Source: Paragonimus westermani (Eukaryota; Platyhelminthes; Trematoda; Plagiorchiida; Troglotrematidae). From it: 64,000 bases of DNA. The first letter of the stretch is position 1; each line of letters opens with the position of its first letter. Location of the stretch: positions 30,093 to 94,092 of the forward strand of contig QNGE01003088.1 in assembly GCA_008508345.1 (NCBI GenBank), given 5' to 3'. Positions 25,922-37,550 of the stretch are shown in pieces. The position numbers and the translations under genes were made by a program. The notes below the pieces were generated by a model. It searched no databases and was not told the DNA's origin. It saw only the letters and a program-made list of their open reading frames with translations.

Positions 25922-26660
25922 ACCCAGACTTGATGGTTGTGAGCCCAATGGCGGGTTTGAATTATCTATTACCGCCGCAGATGAACATGAGTAAGATGGA
26001 AAATGTGGAATTGGCAATTTCAAGATTTCCACACGCTAGCTCGACTGTCGTCAGCCGAGAAGGATTTTCAAATGGTGATGTTTTGACATGCCATCGGAGA
26101 ACAGGCCATCCGCTGCATTAACGCATTTCCGTATGGGGCAGAAGAAGACCCAAAAGACCGGGAAAACGTAATGAAGAAATTAGAATGTAATTGTTTGGGA
26201 TTCACGAACGACACTTTTGAGAGATATAAATTTAATTGCCGCGTCCAAGAACCTGGGGAATCCGTAGATCAATTTGTTCAAGCTCTGAGATCCAAGGTCA
26301 CAACCTGCGGTTTCTGTAACTGCATTCATGACAAACTGGTCAAAGATAGGTTAATTATCGGAATGAGAAACGACACGTTGACCAAGAGAATGTTGAAAGA
26401 TCCCCAGTTGACGCTCAAACAACGCATTGATGTGTGCGTTGCTGTGTGTCGAAGTTAAGTGGCAGCCGACAGAAAGGCCGAAGCCCTCAAAATTCACTCG
26501 ACAGAGGATGTCACTCGCGTGATGGCCAAAGAACAAAGACACTCTCTAGCGGGATGCGCTTTCTGCGGAAAAACCCATGGTTTCAAGAGAGAACAGTGCC
26601 CAGCATGGTGAAAAATTTGCACAAAGTGCGGTAAAGCGAATCATTTCTCTGTTTGTCGCA
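25907..26660 (+). pseudogene. gag region with CCHC zinc knuckles
   Basis: Starts in one frame (MAGLNYLLPPQMNMSKMEN), shifts near 26100, then reads INAFPYGAEEDPKDREN and a retroviral-type capsid helix region (FERYKFNCRVQEPGESVDQF, LRSKVTTCGFC). Two cysteine knuckles follow: CAFCGKTHGFKREQC and CTKCGKANHFSVC. The second has spacing CX2CX4HX3C, one residue short of the canonical form. In-frame stops at 26456 and 26609, the latter between the knuckles. Confidence 0.85.
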
Positions 26661-26674
26661 AGAGTGGTCCAGGT

Positions 26675-26959
26675 GTGGCAAAGACAACCCAGCCTAGAAG
26701 TTACTCAGTGTGTGCGGTTGGAGTGAACGAATCCCACCAGGGTATACGATCTGCCGAAATTGAATTGAATGGAATAACAACAAACTTCCAGGTGGACTCA
26801 GGTGCAGATGTCAGTCTCGTCCCTCGGTCCTGCGTCCCAAACGAACCACTGACCAATACGAACCTCGTGCTTCGAATGTGCAATGGAACAACGGTGACGC
26901 CTACAGAGAAGTTTACAGCAATCTTACGCAAAAACTTCCCACCCCTCTTTGGAGTTTAA
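26675..26959 (+). pseudogene. retropepsin (protease) region
   Basis: Contains the aspartic protease signature in FQVDSGADVSLVPRS, preceded by IELNGITTN, the usual flap-side strand. An in-frame TAA at 26957 separates it from the reverse-transcriptase leader, which continues in the same frame. Confidence 0.85.
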
Positions 26960-26977
26960 GCAATCAAAGCGCTGGAA

Positions 26978-27830
26978 TTGGTAACATTTAACTGGGTACG
27001 TAACGTAGTCTCGCCACTGACCAACAAGTGTATAAAATATTCCAGTGTTTTTAATGGTACTTTGGAAACCCTTCCAGGAGTCTGTAAACTGAGCGTCGAT
27101 TCAGACACGAAACCAGTCGTGCTACCCATTCATCGTTTGCCACATACCGCAAAAGAGACATTTGAAAAGGAACTCATACGGCTGACAGATCTAGGAGCAA
27201 TACAACAAGTAGACGAGCCAACCGATTGGGTTAGTCAGGTCGCTATAGTCAGCAAGAAATCCGGCGAATTGAGAATTTGCATCGACCCGAAACCATTAAA
27301 TGCAACATTAAGAAGAACGTAGTTTTGACTTACTTAGTGGAAGACATTCTTCCTCAGCTAACCGGCGCATGTTATTTTACCGAGGTAGATTTGTCCTCTG
27401 CTTTCTGGCATGTAAAACTGGACGAGCAGTCCAGTCTGTTAACGACATTCGGGACACATTTTGGTCGTTTCCGTTAGCTTCGTCTACCGTTCGAATTGAA
27501 AGTCTCCAGCGAAATATTCCAAAAACGACTAATCCAAGCAATTGAGAACCTACCTGGTGTCATGTGCACAGCTGACGATGTTTTGATCCACGGTCGTACC
27601 AAAGTCAAACACGACAAAAATCTGGAACTCTTTTTAGTTAGATGCCAACGGGTCGGCATCAAGCTCAAACAAGAGAAAATCGAATATTTTACCAACGAGG
27701 TTACTTTCCATAGACACGTTTTATACAGAGAAGGAACCAAGCATGATCCAGCAAAAATCGGTGCAATAGTAAAATATGGCACACCCACGTGGTGTGAAAG
27801 GTATAGCTTGTTTCGATGGAATGATTAACT
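26978..27830 (+). pseudogene. Ty3/gypsy reverse transcriptase region
   Basis: Leader PVVLPIHRLPHTAKETFEKE, then VSKKSGELRICIDPKPLN. A frame change near 27318 leads to EDILPQLTGACYFTEVDLSS, then the core TADDVLIHGRTKVKH with the catalytic Asp pair kept. A TAG at 27475 interrupts the fingers/palm junction (GRFR-stop-LRLPFEL). Near 27775 the frame returns for HPRGVKGIACFDGMINYLS. The order and spacing fit Ty3/gypsy. Confidence 0.9.
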
Positions 27831-28438
27831 ATTTGAGTCTATCTCTGCCCTATTTAGCTCAAATCATGGAACCCATCAGGCTACTTACCCACAAGGATAC
27901 GCCATGGGTGTGGGGAGAGGAACAGGAGCGAGCGTGGGACCACATCAAACAATTAATTGTCAAAGCTCCTGTATTACGTTACTATGATTCACGTCTGCCG
28001 TTAGTGATACAGTGTGACAGAAGCCAAAAAGGGATTGGAGCAGTTCTCATGCAGAACAGACAGCCGATTCATTTCCGTAGTCGAACCATGAGTGGCGCCA
28101 AGACCCGATACGCACAAATCGAAAAGGAATTGCTGGGGGTGGTCTTTGCAATGGAATGATTCAACGATTACACATTTGGGAGAAAAACTATCGTCCAAAC
28201 CGACCATAAACCATTGACAACTATCGTAAAAAAGCCTCTGGACAAGGCGCCACGCCGTTTGCAGGCAATGCTGGTACGCCTACAGAAGTACAATTTCGAG
28301 ATCGGATGCACTCCTGGCAAAAATATGGTACTGGCGGATACACTATCGCGAACCCTACTGGCAACGGAAGAAGACAACTGCACAGACTCGCGGTTACCAC
28401 GAATAAGGCAGACGTTTGCCGATGACGAAGAGATGTAG
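27831..28438 (+). pseudogene. RNase H region
   Basis: Reads LVIQCDRSQKGIGAVLMQNR (catalytic Asp), then AQIEKELLGVVFAME followed by a TGA at 28157, then QTDHKPLTTIVKKPLDKA and the conserved end GKNMVLADTLSRT. TAG at 28436 closes the frame before the integrase. Confidence 0.9.
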
Positions 28439-29606
28439 AAGCTCAAAGAGCAAATCAGAAACGTCTTGCCCGACAACGCACGGCAAGTGAGTGAAATCAT
28501 TCGTCCTTATTTCAAGGTCCGGGATGAGCTGACCACAGAAAACGGTCTTGTGTTCCGTGTAGGATGGTTGATTATTCCTCGAGCTGTCAGAAAACTCACT
28601 ATGCAAGAAATACACCGTTCGCACCTCGGTGTGCGTAGTTGTACGGGACGCGCTAAGGATATCGTATACTGGCCAGGCGTGACTAACCATATCAAGGACT
28701 TTGGTTCAACCTGTATGGTCTGCAAGCAGTACGGGACTCGACAGCCAAAGGAACCTATGGTGTGCCGCCCAGTCCCCAAACGATCTAGGCAACACGTAGC
28801 GGTTGATCTATTCTCACCTGCAGACAATTCATATTTAAGTTCGGTGGACTATTCCGGCTACCTTTATGAAATTGGGAAGTTAAATGCTACATCAGCCGAG
28901 GAGATACTCGGCAGGTTGAAAGCCCAATTCGCAAGGTATGGCATTCCAGTGTGTGTGAGATCAGATGGTGGTCCACAATTCTCAGCACAACAGTTTGCGA
29001 AATTAGCTGAAAAATGGTGCTTTAAACACGAAGTTTCTAGTCCACACCACAGTCAGTCTAATGGTAAAGCGGAATCTGCTGTGAAGGAGGCAAAGAAAAT
29101 AATGAAGAAACGCTTAACTGCCAAAGAAGACGCCTATCTGTCACTGCTAGAACACAGAAACACCCCGTCAGCAGATATAGATTTGAGTCCGGCTCAACGG
29201 CTCATGGGAAAAAGAACGAGAACTCGAATACCACTAGTTGAAGATCGTCTAGCCCTACAAACTGTCACGTGGGACACCGTAAAAAAAACATTTGAAACAA
29301 CGAATGGAACGAGAAAGACAAGTGTATAACAAAGGGACTCATGAGCCACCAAGATTTGACGAAGGGGATACTGTTTGGATTCAGCCGTTCGGTATGGGCT
29401 CTGAGAGATGGGCCTCAGGGGCTGTGGAAGGACGAGACGGTGAGCGTTCTTATGTGGTACGCACAAATCACGGGACATTAAGGAGGAATAGAGTGTACCT
29501 ACGGAAACAGGAAACGATGAACACAGGTTCCGGAGCGGCTGAATCCAGTTCCACTGAAGGAAACAAGTTCGTTCTACGAAACCGAAGTATACCGAAGATT
29601 CTTTAA
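28439..29606 (+). pseudogene. integrase region
   Basis: Zinc-binding HHCC part: IHRSHLGVRSC and FGSTCMVCKQYG. The catalytic triad is visible: Asp in HVAVDLF, Asp in VRSDGGPQFSAQQF, and Glu in HSQSNGKAESAVKEA. A frame change near 29290 leads to the C-terminal DNA-binding part (RFDEGDTVWIQPF, RNRVYLRKQE). The segment 28466-29329 is the longest intact piece of the element. The frame ends at 29606, overlapping the polypurine tract. Confidence 0.92.
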
Positions 29607-29617
29607 AAAGGGAAGGA
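29605..29617 (+). other. polypurine tract
   Basis: AAAAAGGGAAGGA directly upstream of the 3' LTR, the expected plus-strand primer of an LTR element. Confidence 0.85.
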
Positions 29618-29774
29618 TGTGGTGGAGTGCAGCCAATCGTGTACGCCATATCTGCATTGGCCAATCAGACTGTTCGACACTGACCTATATCTATAGTATC
29701 GATAACAAACTAGATCAGATGTTATGTGTGGTGTAGTGAATACACATCTTGCTCTGAACCTGACTTGTTCTACA
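29618..29774 (+). repeat. 3' LTR, 157 bp
   Basis: Same ends and length as 25747-25903. Followed immediately by GTCCA, matching the bases before the 5' LTR. Confidence 0.95.
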
Positions 29775-31205
29775 GTCCAAGATGCCACACTGTATTCACA
29801 TAATTTTGATGTGATCTTTACAGAACCTCTGGTTCCCCCATTGATGAGCATACAAAATTTTTAACAAAAATTCCTTGTTAAATCGAGTCAATTGATATAG
29901 TTCCTGGAGGATAGGCAAGACAAACCTTTGTTACGTTCCTTCGCACTGGTGCTGTAATTATTCAGATTGAAGAAGTTATGCATAATGATCTGTGAATGAA
30001 ACTACTAATCGTAAAATAAATTTTCCACTTAGCTGAAAAAACCTCTGTAAACCACACAGTAAAAATAATGGTCATGATGGAACTGAAGTGAGGTCATTCC
30101 CGAAATTCGTAGTAGACCTACAGTCAGTACGGTTATTTGGAACAATTTGTGTAGCAGAACTGACAATCCTACAAATTACAAGGCAAAATTCAGTATGACA
30201 AAGTTTAATATTTTTTTCAAAGCACAAATGCGCGCCTATTATACCGACTTTTGTCGATAATAAGAACTAACGCAGCTGGTCTGTATATCTGCGGCCAATC
30301 CGCTTGAAGATGAGATGAGAACAACAGCTATGTCCCAGCATGTATATAATTTTTCGACACAGTCAACCGGTCCTTTCGTCATACAGATTGCCCCGAGTTT
30401 CATCTTTTACCTAAGGTTCTGTGTGGACGCGTACGCATTTCCGTGCGACTAGTGCTCATGGGTGAGAGATTCAGTAGTATCCAGAATCATCTTTACCTAC
30501 TCATCCCAACCAGCTTATCTCCAGCGCACTTTATTTCCGCAAATGTCGCGGTTCATTTGAAAACGTTTCTGATAGTAAAAGTTATAGTCGAATGAAATCA
30601 CGGTTGTGGAAACCGGCAGCTCTAATAAATACACCAGGATATGAGTATGTTTCTGCGAATAGTCCTACGTGTACCTGAACAGCGTTGCACCTCGGCGCAT
30701 CATGGAAGCGCTCGTTTTCGATCTCTCTATTATCGGATTCCACTCATTGAAATTCTTACATAATTTTCGAGAATTCACAGGTTTGTGCCATATTTCTACC
30801 GAATTATTCTCTACGGGCGTTGGATAAACTCGTAGTTATAAGACGTGCGACAGAGTAGCACCAACAGGGACAGACTGAGTGAGTCTATAAACATAATTGA
30901 TAAAGTGTGTTGTAACTTTCTGTTTTAAATATTTACGCGCCTTACGGCGAGCGCAGCGCCTACTCGAAAAAGTACCTCATGCAACAGTAAACCACGAATT
31001 CTTAAGTTCAGTGGAACAACGCCCATCATTTCTCCATGTTGAACAATCATCTCGTACAGCCGTAGTTTAAGACTTTCATAACGTTGATTCACTCAAACCC
31101 ACATAAGTTTACAATACAGCCCTAATTAATTCACGGTATAAACTGAAAGCAATGTCTAATTAGTTTCCTCATTGAGTTTTACCATTCATCTTTTCTCTTC
31201 CTCAG
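29775..31205. other. presumed intron remainder
   Basis: No gene, motif or repeat recognised between the LTR element and the exon at 31206. Confidence 0.4.
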
Positions 31206-31269
31206 CATTCGGGGCATTAAAGGGTGCCGTGTATTATATTGTCGACTATCATAGTCTGTTCAACATAAA
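31206..31269 (+). CDS. exon of chain, short membrane-proximal segment
   Basis: 64 bases between a strong acceptor (TTTTCTCTTCCTCAG) and AAA|GTGAGTG. Only one frame is open: two bases finishing a codon, then FGALKGAVYYIVDYHSLFNI, then AA. The leftover AA plus the first T of the exon at 37153 makes Asn, so the phase 2 junction matches. The incoming phase 1 does not match the exon ending at 20644. Confidence 0.6.
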
Positions 31270-32570
31270 GTGAGTGATGGTTATACCCCTGAATTTACAT
31301 TCGTAGTGAAATTTTACGAGCTGGAATTCGTGCACAGGTAAACATAGTTTTAGTTCTCGGAAAGAAAACCTGAATCTCGTTGATTGTGCATATTACTGCT
31401 TTTTCTGCGAGCTAAACTGTGGTTTAACTGACTGCCGGATGAATGTGATGACCACACACCTTTTTATTCCACACTTCTTACGATCAAGTTGACTGACTTA
31501 CTAAAGATGTGGCATGGTGACTTCTCTGTTCACTCCAATGTAGAAAGTCTTGTTCACTTTGGGGTTTCCAGCTTTATATCGACGGTTGGGCCAGAAGTTT
31601 GCTTGGGAATGATTACTGGAAAATTTTACATTATTGACAGACGTTTTTTTAGAAGTCAGCCAACTTGCTCATTATTGTTAAACAACTGGGGACGAAATTT
31701 CTGATGTGATTGTGCCGCTGTGCCTTTATTAAGGTAAGCAGAGTAACGATAACTTCACACAGTTCATCCTATGATTAGGACAAATATGTTAATAGCTGAT
31801 GTAGTTTGGTGTAAACGGAAGTGTTCTTGAGTTGACCGGCCTAAGAGTCTGCATCACTGCACAAGCGGCGTTCAGGCGGTATGTTGTTTATATTCAAACC
31901 CTTTGTCTCCCGTCAAACGGCAACTTCATCTATTTAGTTGTGGTCAACAGGTGGCGGTAGTGGAATCGGATTTCTTCCTAACAGTGTTATAATCAAAAAG
32001 GTCAGTAATAAAATTTGCACCTGTTCTCTCTCTTTTGTCACTCATGTATCCACTATACTAGGCCACCGTGTCTGTTTCGTTTGCCTTCTTCGAAATCAAG
32101 TTGGGAACAGAAATGGGGCTGACGGCGACAACTTCATGGTAGACAGCCGCTATTATGTTGTCTGGTAGACCGCCGGTCATAAAAGTAAATCTTGGACCTC
32201 AATAATTGGGTAATTCCACTTAATGGTCGAAATCTACTTTGTGGACTGGTTAGGCACGGTCAACCACGTGACCTGTTTACATAATGGTGATGATAATTGA
32301 AAATCCTCATAGTATTCATGAAAAACAAAGTTTCAGAGAACAGACTGTTTCGGATAATTTTTCCTCTTTGCCTGGTACAACTATATAGAATTAACTAACG
32401 AGTTTAAATGCCACTGATCAAAGATCAATGAAGAGATAGTATGACTGGATAAACGTTTAACAGTGCTTCGCTGCGGTTAGGATCACAAACAAATTGAGAT
32501 GAGGACAAAGTGTTTCACATGTTGGGCGGCCGTGTTTGGCCAAGGAAACCCCAGGGTTTGAATGAATGTT
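31270..32570. other. presumed intron
   Basis: No supported gene. A weak splice-like frame at 31952-31998 was seen but does not fit the phases of the surrounding exons. Confidence 0.4.
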
Positions 32571-32579
32571 TTATATGCA

Positions 32580-32810
32580 AGTAGATTTGGGTGATTTAGT
32601 CAGATTGCGACCGCCCCGGCTATCGACATGATGTGGTATTGGAATCTTCGTGACAAGGTGGCCGGGTCACGGTAGACAATACGGCATGCTGTCTTCGTGT
32701 CTATGTGCTGAATGCAGTCGTTCAAGTGAGTCAGAATGGGTGGACTGATGCGTTTTGTTGCACCGCGCTGGAGCCAAGCAGAGCAATGTTCAAGAATTAC
32801 TATCATCAGC
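32580..32810 (-). pseudogene. PLE C-terminal tail fragment
   Basis: The - strand reads LTHLNDCIQHIDTKTACRIV, then YRDPATLSRRFQYHIMSIAG and AVAI. This parallels the tail of the PLE at 60.7 kb (HLTDSSHFVSKKGAFRIVYR, ILTVAGAISI). Only the last ~70 residues remain. It lies just before the RTE-like fragment in opposite orientation. Confidence 0.6.
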
Positions 32811-32885
32811 ACAAAGGAATGCCAGAGTAATACGTGAATCACTTCTAGCGGTGTTCTCCAGAGGTGTCCGATTTCCTTCTTCCTG

Positions 32886-33360
32886 TTCACTTTTGTCATG
32901 GACGACATTCTGGGGGTGACGCTTCGCGAATCCAGTGGGCTTGGTGTTTAGCTTCTTCCTGGTGCTAGAGTGACTGATCTGGAGTACGCGGACGAAATTG
33001 TCTTACTTAGCCCCTCTGCCGAAGACATGCAGACCATGCTGAACAAGGTGAGTGACCAGGCTGGTTTGTATGGAATGTGCTTTGCACGTTCAAAGTGCAA
33101 AGTACTGCTTCAAGACTGAGGCATTTCCACTCCTACTTTCTTTAATGCGAGTAATCCGCCTGAGACTGTTGACAGTTTCACATACTTGGGTAGCACTACC
33201 TCGTCAGCCTGTAATATTGTTGATGAGATATCAGCGAGGATCGCAAAGGTACGAGTTGTCTTTGCCAAACTGCGTCATCTGTGGCGTCGAAAAGACGTTC
33301 GGTTTTTGCTGAAAGGAAGGGTATATAATGCCTGTGTGCGTTCCATTTTGCCGTATGGTN
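32886..33360 (+). pseudogene. RTE-like non-LTR reverse transcriptase fragment
   Basis: One frame with two stops reads VMDDILGVTLRESSG, then VTDLEYADEIVLLSPSAEDM (the YADD box is changed to YADE), DSFTYLGSTTSS and EISARIAKVRVVFAKLRHLW, then LKGRVYNACVRSILPYG. This is the palm-to-thumb part of an RTE/SR2-type element common in flukes. Homology stops exactly at the single N at 33360; the expected continuation after LPYG (C-E-T-W) is missing. Confidence 0.8.
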
Positions 33361-33459
33361 ACTGCTGGTTAGATACGCTATCCGAAATGGCGGTGTGTCG
33401 CGGACAATGGCGTACCTGTATCCATACCATTTCTAGTTCTTCCGCTTAGTCTTCTTTTA

Positions 33460-34300
33460 TTATTTGTTGACCTTCTTAGTAACGTTTCCTTCTAGGATAT
33501 TCCACTTCACTAATGAGGTGAGCGGCGGCCCGAGCCACAGTACCTTTTGGTCAGGCTCATGGCTGTTATGATTATTAGCATCATTAGCGCGTCCGATGTA
33601 TGCTAAAGCACATGAACAAGCACACCAATAGATAAGAGGTAACATTTTTAGGCACGTTATCTTTCAAACTCACCGGAACCAGATGTCTTTGGCCTTGTTA
33701 GAAATGTGTAGCCATTTCTGAGTGTCTTCTGAGCAGTCTACTATGCAAAAGATAGAGTCTATGTATCTTTTGTAATAGCTCGATTTCTTAAACACATCAT
33801 CCAGCTTGTCTTCTAGCATACTCATGAAGATGTCAAACAAGAACTGACTCCAGCGGAGAGCCCGTAGCAAACACCATCAACCTGGCAATATAGCTTTCCT
33901 TTCGATTGAAATTGGATATTGCTTGGGCAGAACAGTAGTAACATTTCAAACTCTTTAACAGGCAGTACAACGTTAATTTTTTGGTTCCCGATAAAGTAGC
34001 AAAAAATTAGTGGTTTTTGACAATGGGACGTTGGTAAACAAAGACGATACATGAGGAGACAGCATGTTCTTGCCCGTTGCTTTGAGGTTTGCAAAACAGC
34101 CACGAATTCGACAGTATCTTTTAAATCGCATGTAATTGTTTCTTTCTTCACTGGTACCAGAATTTCCACTAACCACTCTACCGCTGAATGGTAGGGGGAG
34201 TTGCACATGTCAAGTATTGGCCTGAGTGGTATTCTGTCCTCCTCTATATCAGGCTCTATCTAGTAGATTATTTCCTGTCATTTTTGAAAACCTTCAGCTC
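33460..34300 (-). pseudogene. Penelope-like element fragment
   Basis: The - strand carries, in broken frames: LRPILDMCNSPYHSAVEWLV near 34240-34170, HVSSLFTNVPLSKTTNFLL near 34050-34000, a damaged Gly-rich box, then YYKRYIDSIFCIVDC (33775-33730; catalytic YxDD changed to YIDS). Last comes LPLIYWCACSCALAYIGR (33645-33592), the CxC plus YIG start of the endonuclease. Similarity ends abruptly after AYIGR. About 0.5 kb between the catalytic box and the nuclease is missing relative to full PLEs. Confidence 0.75.
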
Positions 34301-37152
34301 CTCCGGGTGGGACTTTGTAAACACTCTTTTCCGATTAGATCTTATGGCTTAAATACTTGTAACAAACGTTTACAAGGCTCGATTATTCGTATCCGAGATT
34401 CAGCTCGGAAGACATGTAAATCTCACAACCGTCCATTGAACTTCTCAAACTGAACTTCCGGGTCTAATTGCTTAACTTTGCCATAAGGGCAGCAGAATTT
34501 CGGTGGTGACTAATACGGTTTGTATGTGACAATCATTTCAAGGCGCAACCTAGCGGCTTCCAGTATGTAATGAGCACAAATAAGAACAAACCAATGGTTG
34601 TAATATCTCCTGACACTCGTCCGCTAGACTCGCCAAGACAGTTTTTTTCATTCTGTAAATTCATCAGACAGCCGTAGTCTGACCAAGTTTCGTGCTGAGG
34701 TTAGAAAATCAAGTTTGGGCCCTTGTGGCTATGGTTATTGCAAATTAGTAGTCGGACGTGAATGAAATAAGCTGGTTTTATTAAGCATTGCGCCATTAGT
34801 AGAGCTCAATAGGCCGTTGGCCAATTAGATGAGAACATCGGCTCACAGCTTGTGGGTTTATGGGTCCAAGCACCGTCGTAGGAAACTTATTATGAATGTC
34901 TTAACACCGACAAAAACTCATCATGTATTGTTAACGGGATAATAAGCGTTATTAAATCTCATAACGACAATTTCGAATTGTTGTTGCTTCAGCCAGCATA
35001 AACGTGCAATCTGTGGTGTGAGGTATCTGTTCACACTGGCTGAAAAACCTAACTGACAGGTGTTGCTGACTTGCATTTCGTCATCGGCAAGGATCTAACC
35101 ACTGTTAACTTGTGATCCGTGTGGTTTTAGTGTTAGTACAACGAGACATTTTGTAGCCTTATAATAGCGTTAACAGTCAGTTTATTTTTATTTTCTCTTT
35201 TCAACATGTAGAGAGATCCCACAGAATTGAGAAGAATTTCACTAGAGTATTGATAATGTTTTCTGGCAAATGGGTTATTAAAAATAATCATATACCAATT
35301 TTTTTCTCAAAAATGCTGGACAATTTGATTTGTCCTCTCTAGTAAGATGGGTGATTCGACACGAAGAATTGTAAGATAAATAGTAGGAGTTGAAACTGGA
35401 TTGGAATTGAAACAGCACACAAACAGGCAGACGTATTGAGAAGTTTTTTCTACTAAGGTAAGCTTGCAAGGTCAGCGAGTACCAAATACAGTAAGCTCAC
35501 AATTCGGTTTGTTCACCCGTGGCCGTCTGAGCACGTATAATTGCTGCTCGTCGACGATTTTTTGGCTAACAGTTGCTGATTGCCCATTCTTCTGTGTGTA
35601 TCTCCAAGCTATCTTAAATGTGACCATTGGCCATTCATCGAACTAGTCTAATCTGCTTAGCTTGCTTGTCACAACACATTCAGACTATTGAGGAAAAAAT
35701 AAACATATATACACAAGACGTTGACTCATCTGAATGTTTTCCTGTTGGGCATGAAGAAACAGAACCTGCATTCATATCAGTAGGAAAATGTACTGATCTT
35801 TTGGTACCAATTGGTTCGACGTATTTTTGAGTCGTTCCGAATAGTTGAAGTTGCCAATATTGGTATGGAATCTGATACGTTGTTGTTGGTTCGCACTGAC
35901 ACGTTTCTAGTATGAGTATCACTGTTTTTTTTGACGCATCCAGTCATTGACTGCACGAATGACTAGTGGTTTATTTCATGAGGCGCCAATGCAGCTACGT
36001 GTTTCTACCAAGTCTGCAAATTCTACTCATTTGTTATGACTATAAAACAGAAAAAACGGCCTTTTCCTGTAACCAACAGACTGTAGCTGAGGTCTGCGTT
36101 ACATTGCACGAAGTCGGACTGTGCTTTTGCGTTTCTCGTTGGTCTTTAATGAAAGTTTATTTGTTGGTACTGTTGCAAAAGTAGCCACCATTACGTAAAC
36201 CGAAGAGCTAACTCTGCCTCCCGTTGGTAATTCGATACGAGTTGGAGGCATACTTCTTACCCATCCCACGCACCACATGCTGAAACCAACTATCAATCCA
36301 TCCATCTAGTCATGATAATTACACTGCGTTTGCCGATGATGCGATAATGGAAGTGCGTTTTCGTTAGCAAATAATCAAATTACTGAGTTGTAATAACCCA
36401 CAGTGAAAGTAGGACTCACGTAACTCTGCCCACCTTATGCTGGAACCTACCCAGTTGGGATGTAGTAGGAAGAAAGAGACCCTGACAACCAGAATGGCTG
36501 TAGAGAATTTCTAGAAAACTGTAGCCCCTAAATGATGAAACAAAGTCCCACTAATTTTGACCCCAAAGGGATAACTTGAAAATGTAAAAATATTACGCCA
36601 TGTAGCCTTACTCCATCTGCATTTATTTGACGAGTAAGTCCCACTGATTCCTTCGTTGTCACCACATACAATTACGGGTACCATCATTTTTCTCAGTAAT
36701 CTTCATTTCTCACTGTTAAGTTGTCGCATTGTGAAACTTTATCACCTCAGATTGCTACTTCACCGACTGTAATAACCATAATTACTTTCGTCTAACACAA
36801 TCACAAGTGAGTGCTATTGGCTCTGAATCAACGAATGTGATTCATGTGCAGTTTAAATTCACATCAAACTGAAACGTCGAATTTTATGAGGTCATGAACT
36901 ACTACAAAAGAAACAAAATCGAGGCAAATACTTTCGCAAAGTAAACCACGCTGTTGGACATCACTGTCGGCAAGAAAGAAATGGAGTGGTAATTCACTTA
37001 TGGCTGCCGGTCACGTTTCACGAGGGTTACGTTGCGAAGTGTACTTTTCTGTTTCTACTGGGCTCTTGACATTGGTAACTCATGCAATAGGCAATCCATA
37101 CGGATAGCTAGAACGGATTTCCTTTAATTGATCACATTTTCTTTTGTTGTAG
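34301..37152. other. presumed intron, nothing recognised
   Basis: Short frames only. A stretch near 36190-36310 has a repeat-like look but no second copy was confirmed in the window. Confidence 0.4.
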
Positions 37153-37550
37153 TTGTTTCCCCACAAATATGCACTCCACCATGGTCATACCTTACACTCT
37201 GTCAAATATAATCACGATTTTGTTGACTGCCTACGCCTTTCTATGCGAGGTCGAGCACCGGGGTGAGGTCGTCACAGTGTTGCTGGGTGGCCTGTCCGGG
37301 CTGATCCAGTGGACCGCACTGACTCCAATGCATCAACCTGGAAAGCAATTCCAACTGTGGATTGGACTGACCTACATTTTGCAAGCAGTTCAGGTGACCA
37401 GTCTGTCTGCTTAATTCTCCTGAATGTCGTAGTTATTCCGAACTCAGCTTTGTTGGCCTTTTGTTTCCTCCTGGCTCCACTATTTCTGGCGTATGACACT
37501 GGCTTGAAAGACTACATCACACCTTCTTTGCATAGTGAACTCAAGTCGCA
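37153..37550 (+). CDS. exon of chain with four hydrophobic segments and a frame break
   Basis: Starts after CTTTTGTTGTAG, completing the Asn codon from 31269, and reads CFPTNMHSTMVIPYTLSNII, then a helix around ITILLTAYAFL, then VVTVLLGGLSGLIQWTALT and LWIGLTYILQAVQ. After CAG at about 37396 this frame soon stops (VTSLSA-stop), but the next frame gives a long hydrophobic run (VCLILLNVVVIPNSALLAF, then LLAPLFLAYDTGL) and ends SELKS plus CA before the donor GTAAGAA. That CA joins the first G of the exon at 38450 in phase. So both halves look real, but a frame change (equivalent to an extra GTGACCAG) separates them. A sequencing error, a pseudogenising indel or an unseen splice variant could explain this. 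Confidence 0.6.

Larger units (their letters stand above)
25747..29774 (+). mobile_element. complete Ty3/gypsy-type LTR retrotransposon (dead copy)
   Basis: A 4028-bp element with two 157-bp LTRs, the first base after the 5' LTR being a TGG primer-binding start, a polypurine tract before the 3' LTR, and a perfect 5-bp duplication (GTCCA) at 25742-25746 and 29775-29779. Protein order is gag, CCHC, protease, reverse transcriptase, RNase H, integrase, as in Ty3/gypsy elements. Coding is broken by at least six in-frame stops and several frame changes, and the LTRs differ at several positions, so the insertion is not recent. It sits in the presumed intron between the exons at 20563 and 31206, in sense orientation. 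Confidence 0.95.

Noticed and set aside
29194..29664. 156-codon - strand frame
   Set aside because: Antisense to the integrase C-terminus and into the LTR; a shadow of the retroelement.
31952..31998. Small splice-like exon (GGSGIGFLPNSVIIKK)
   Set aside because: Its phases (1 in, 0 out) do not fit between the exons at 31269 and 37153, which already match each other.
37396..37435. A 39-base intron starting GTGACC and ending TCGTAG
   Set aside because: Tiny introns are possible in flatworms, but splicing here gives a frame that does not read into the hydrophobic run or reach the last exon in phase.
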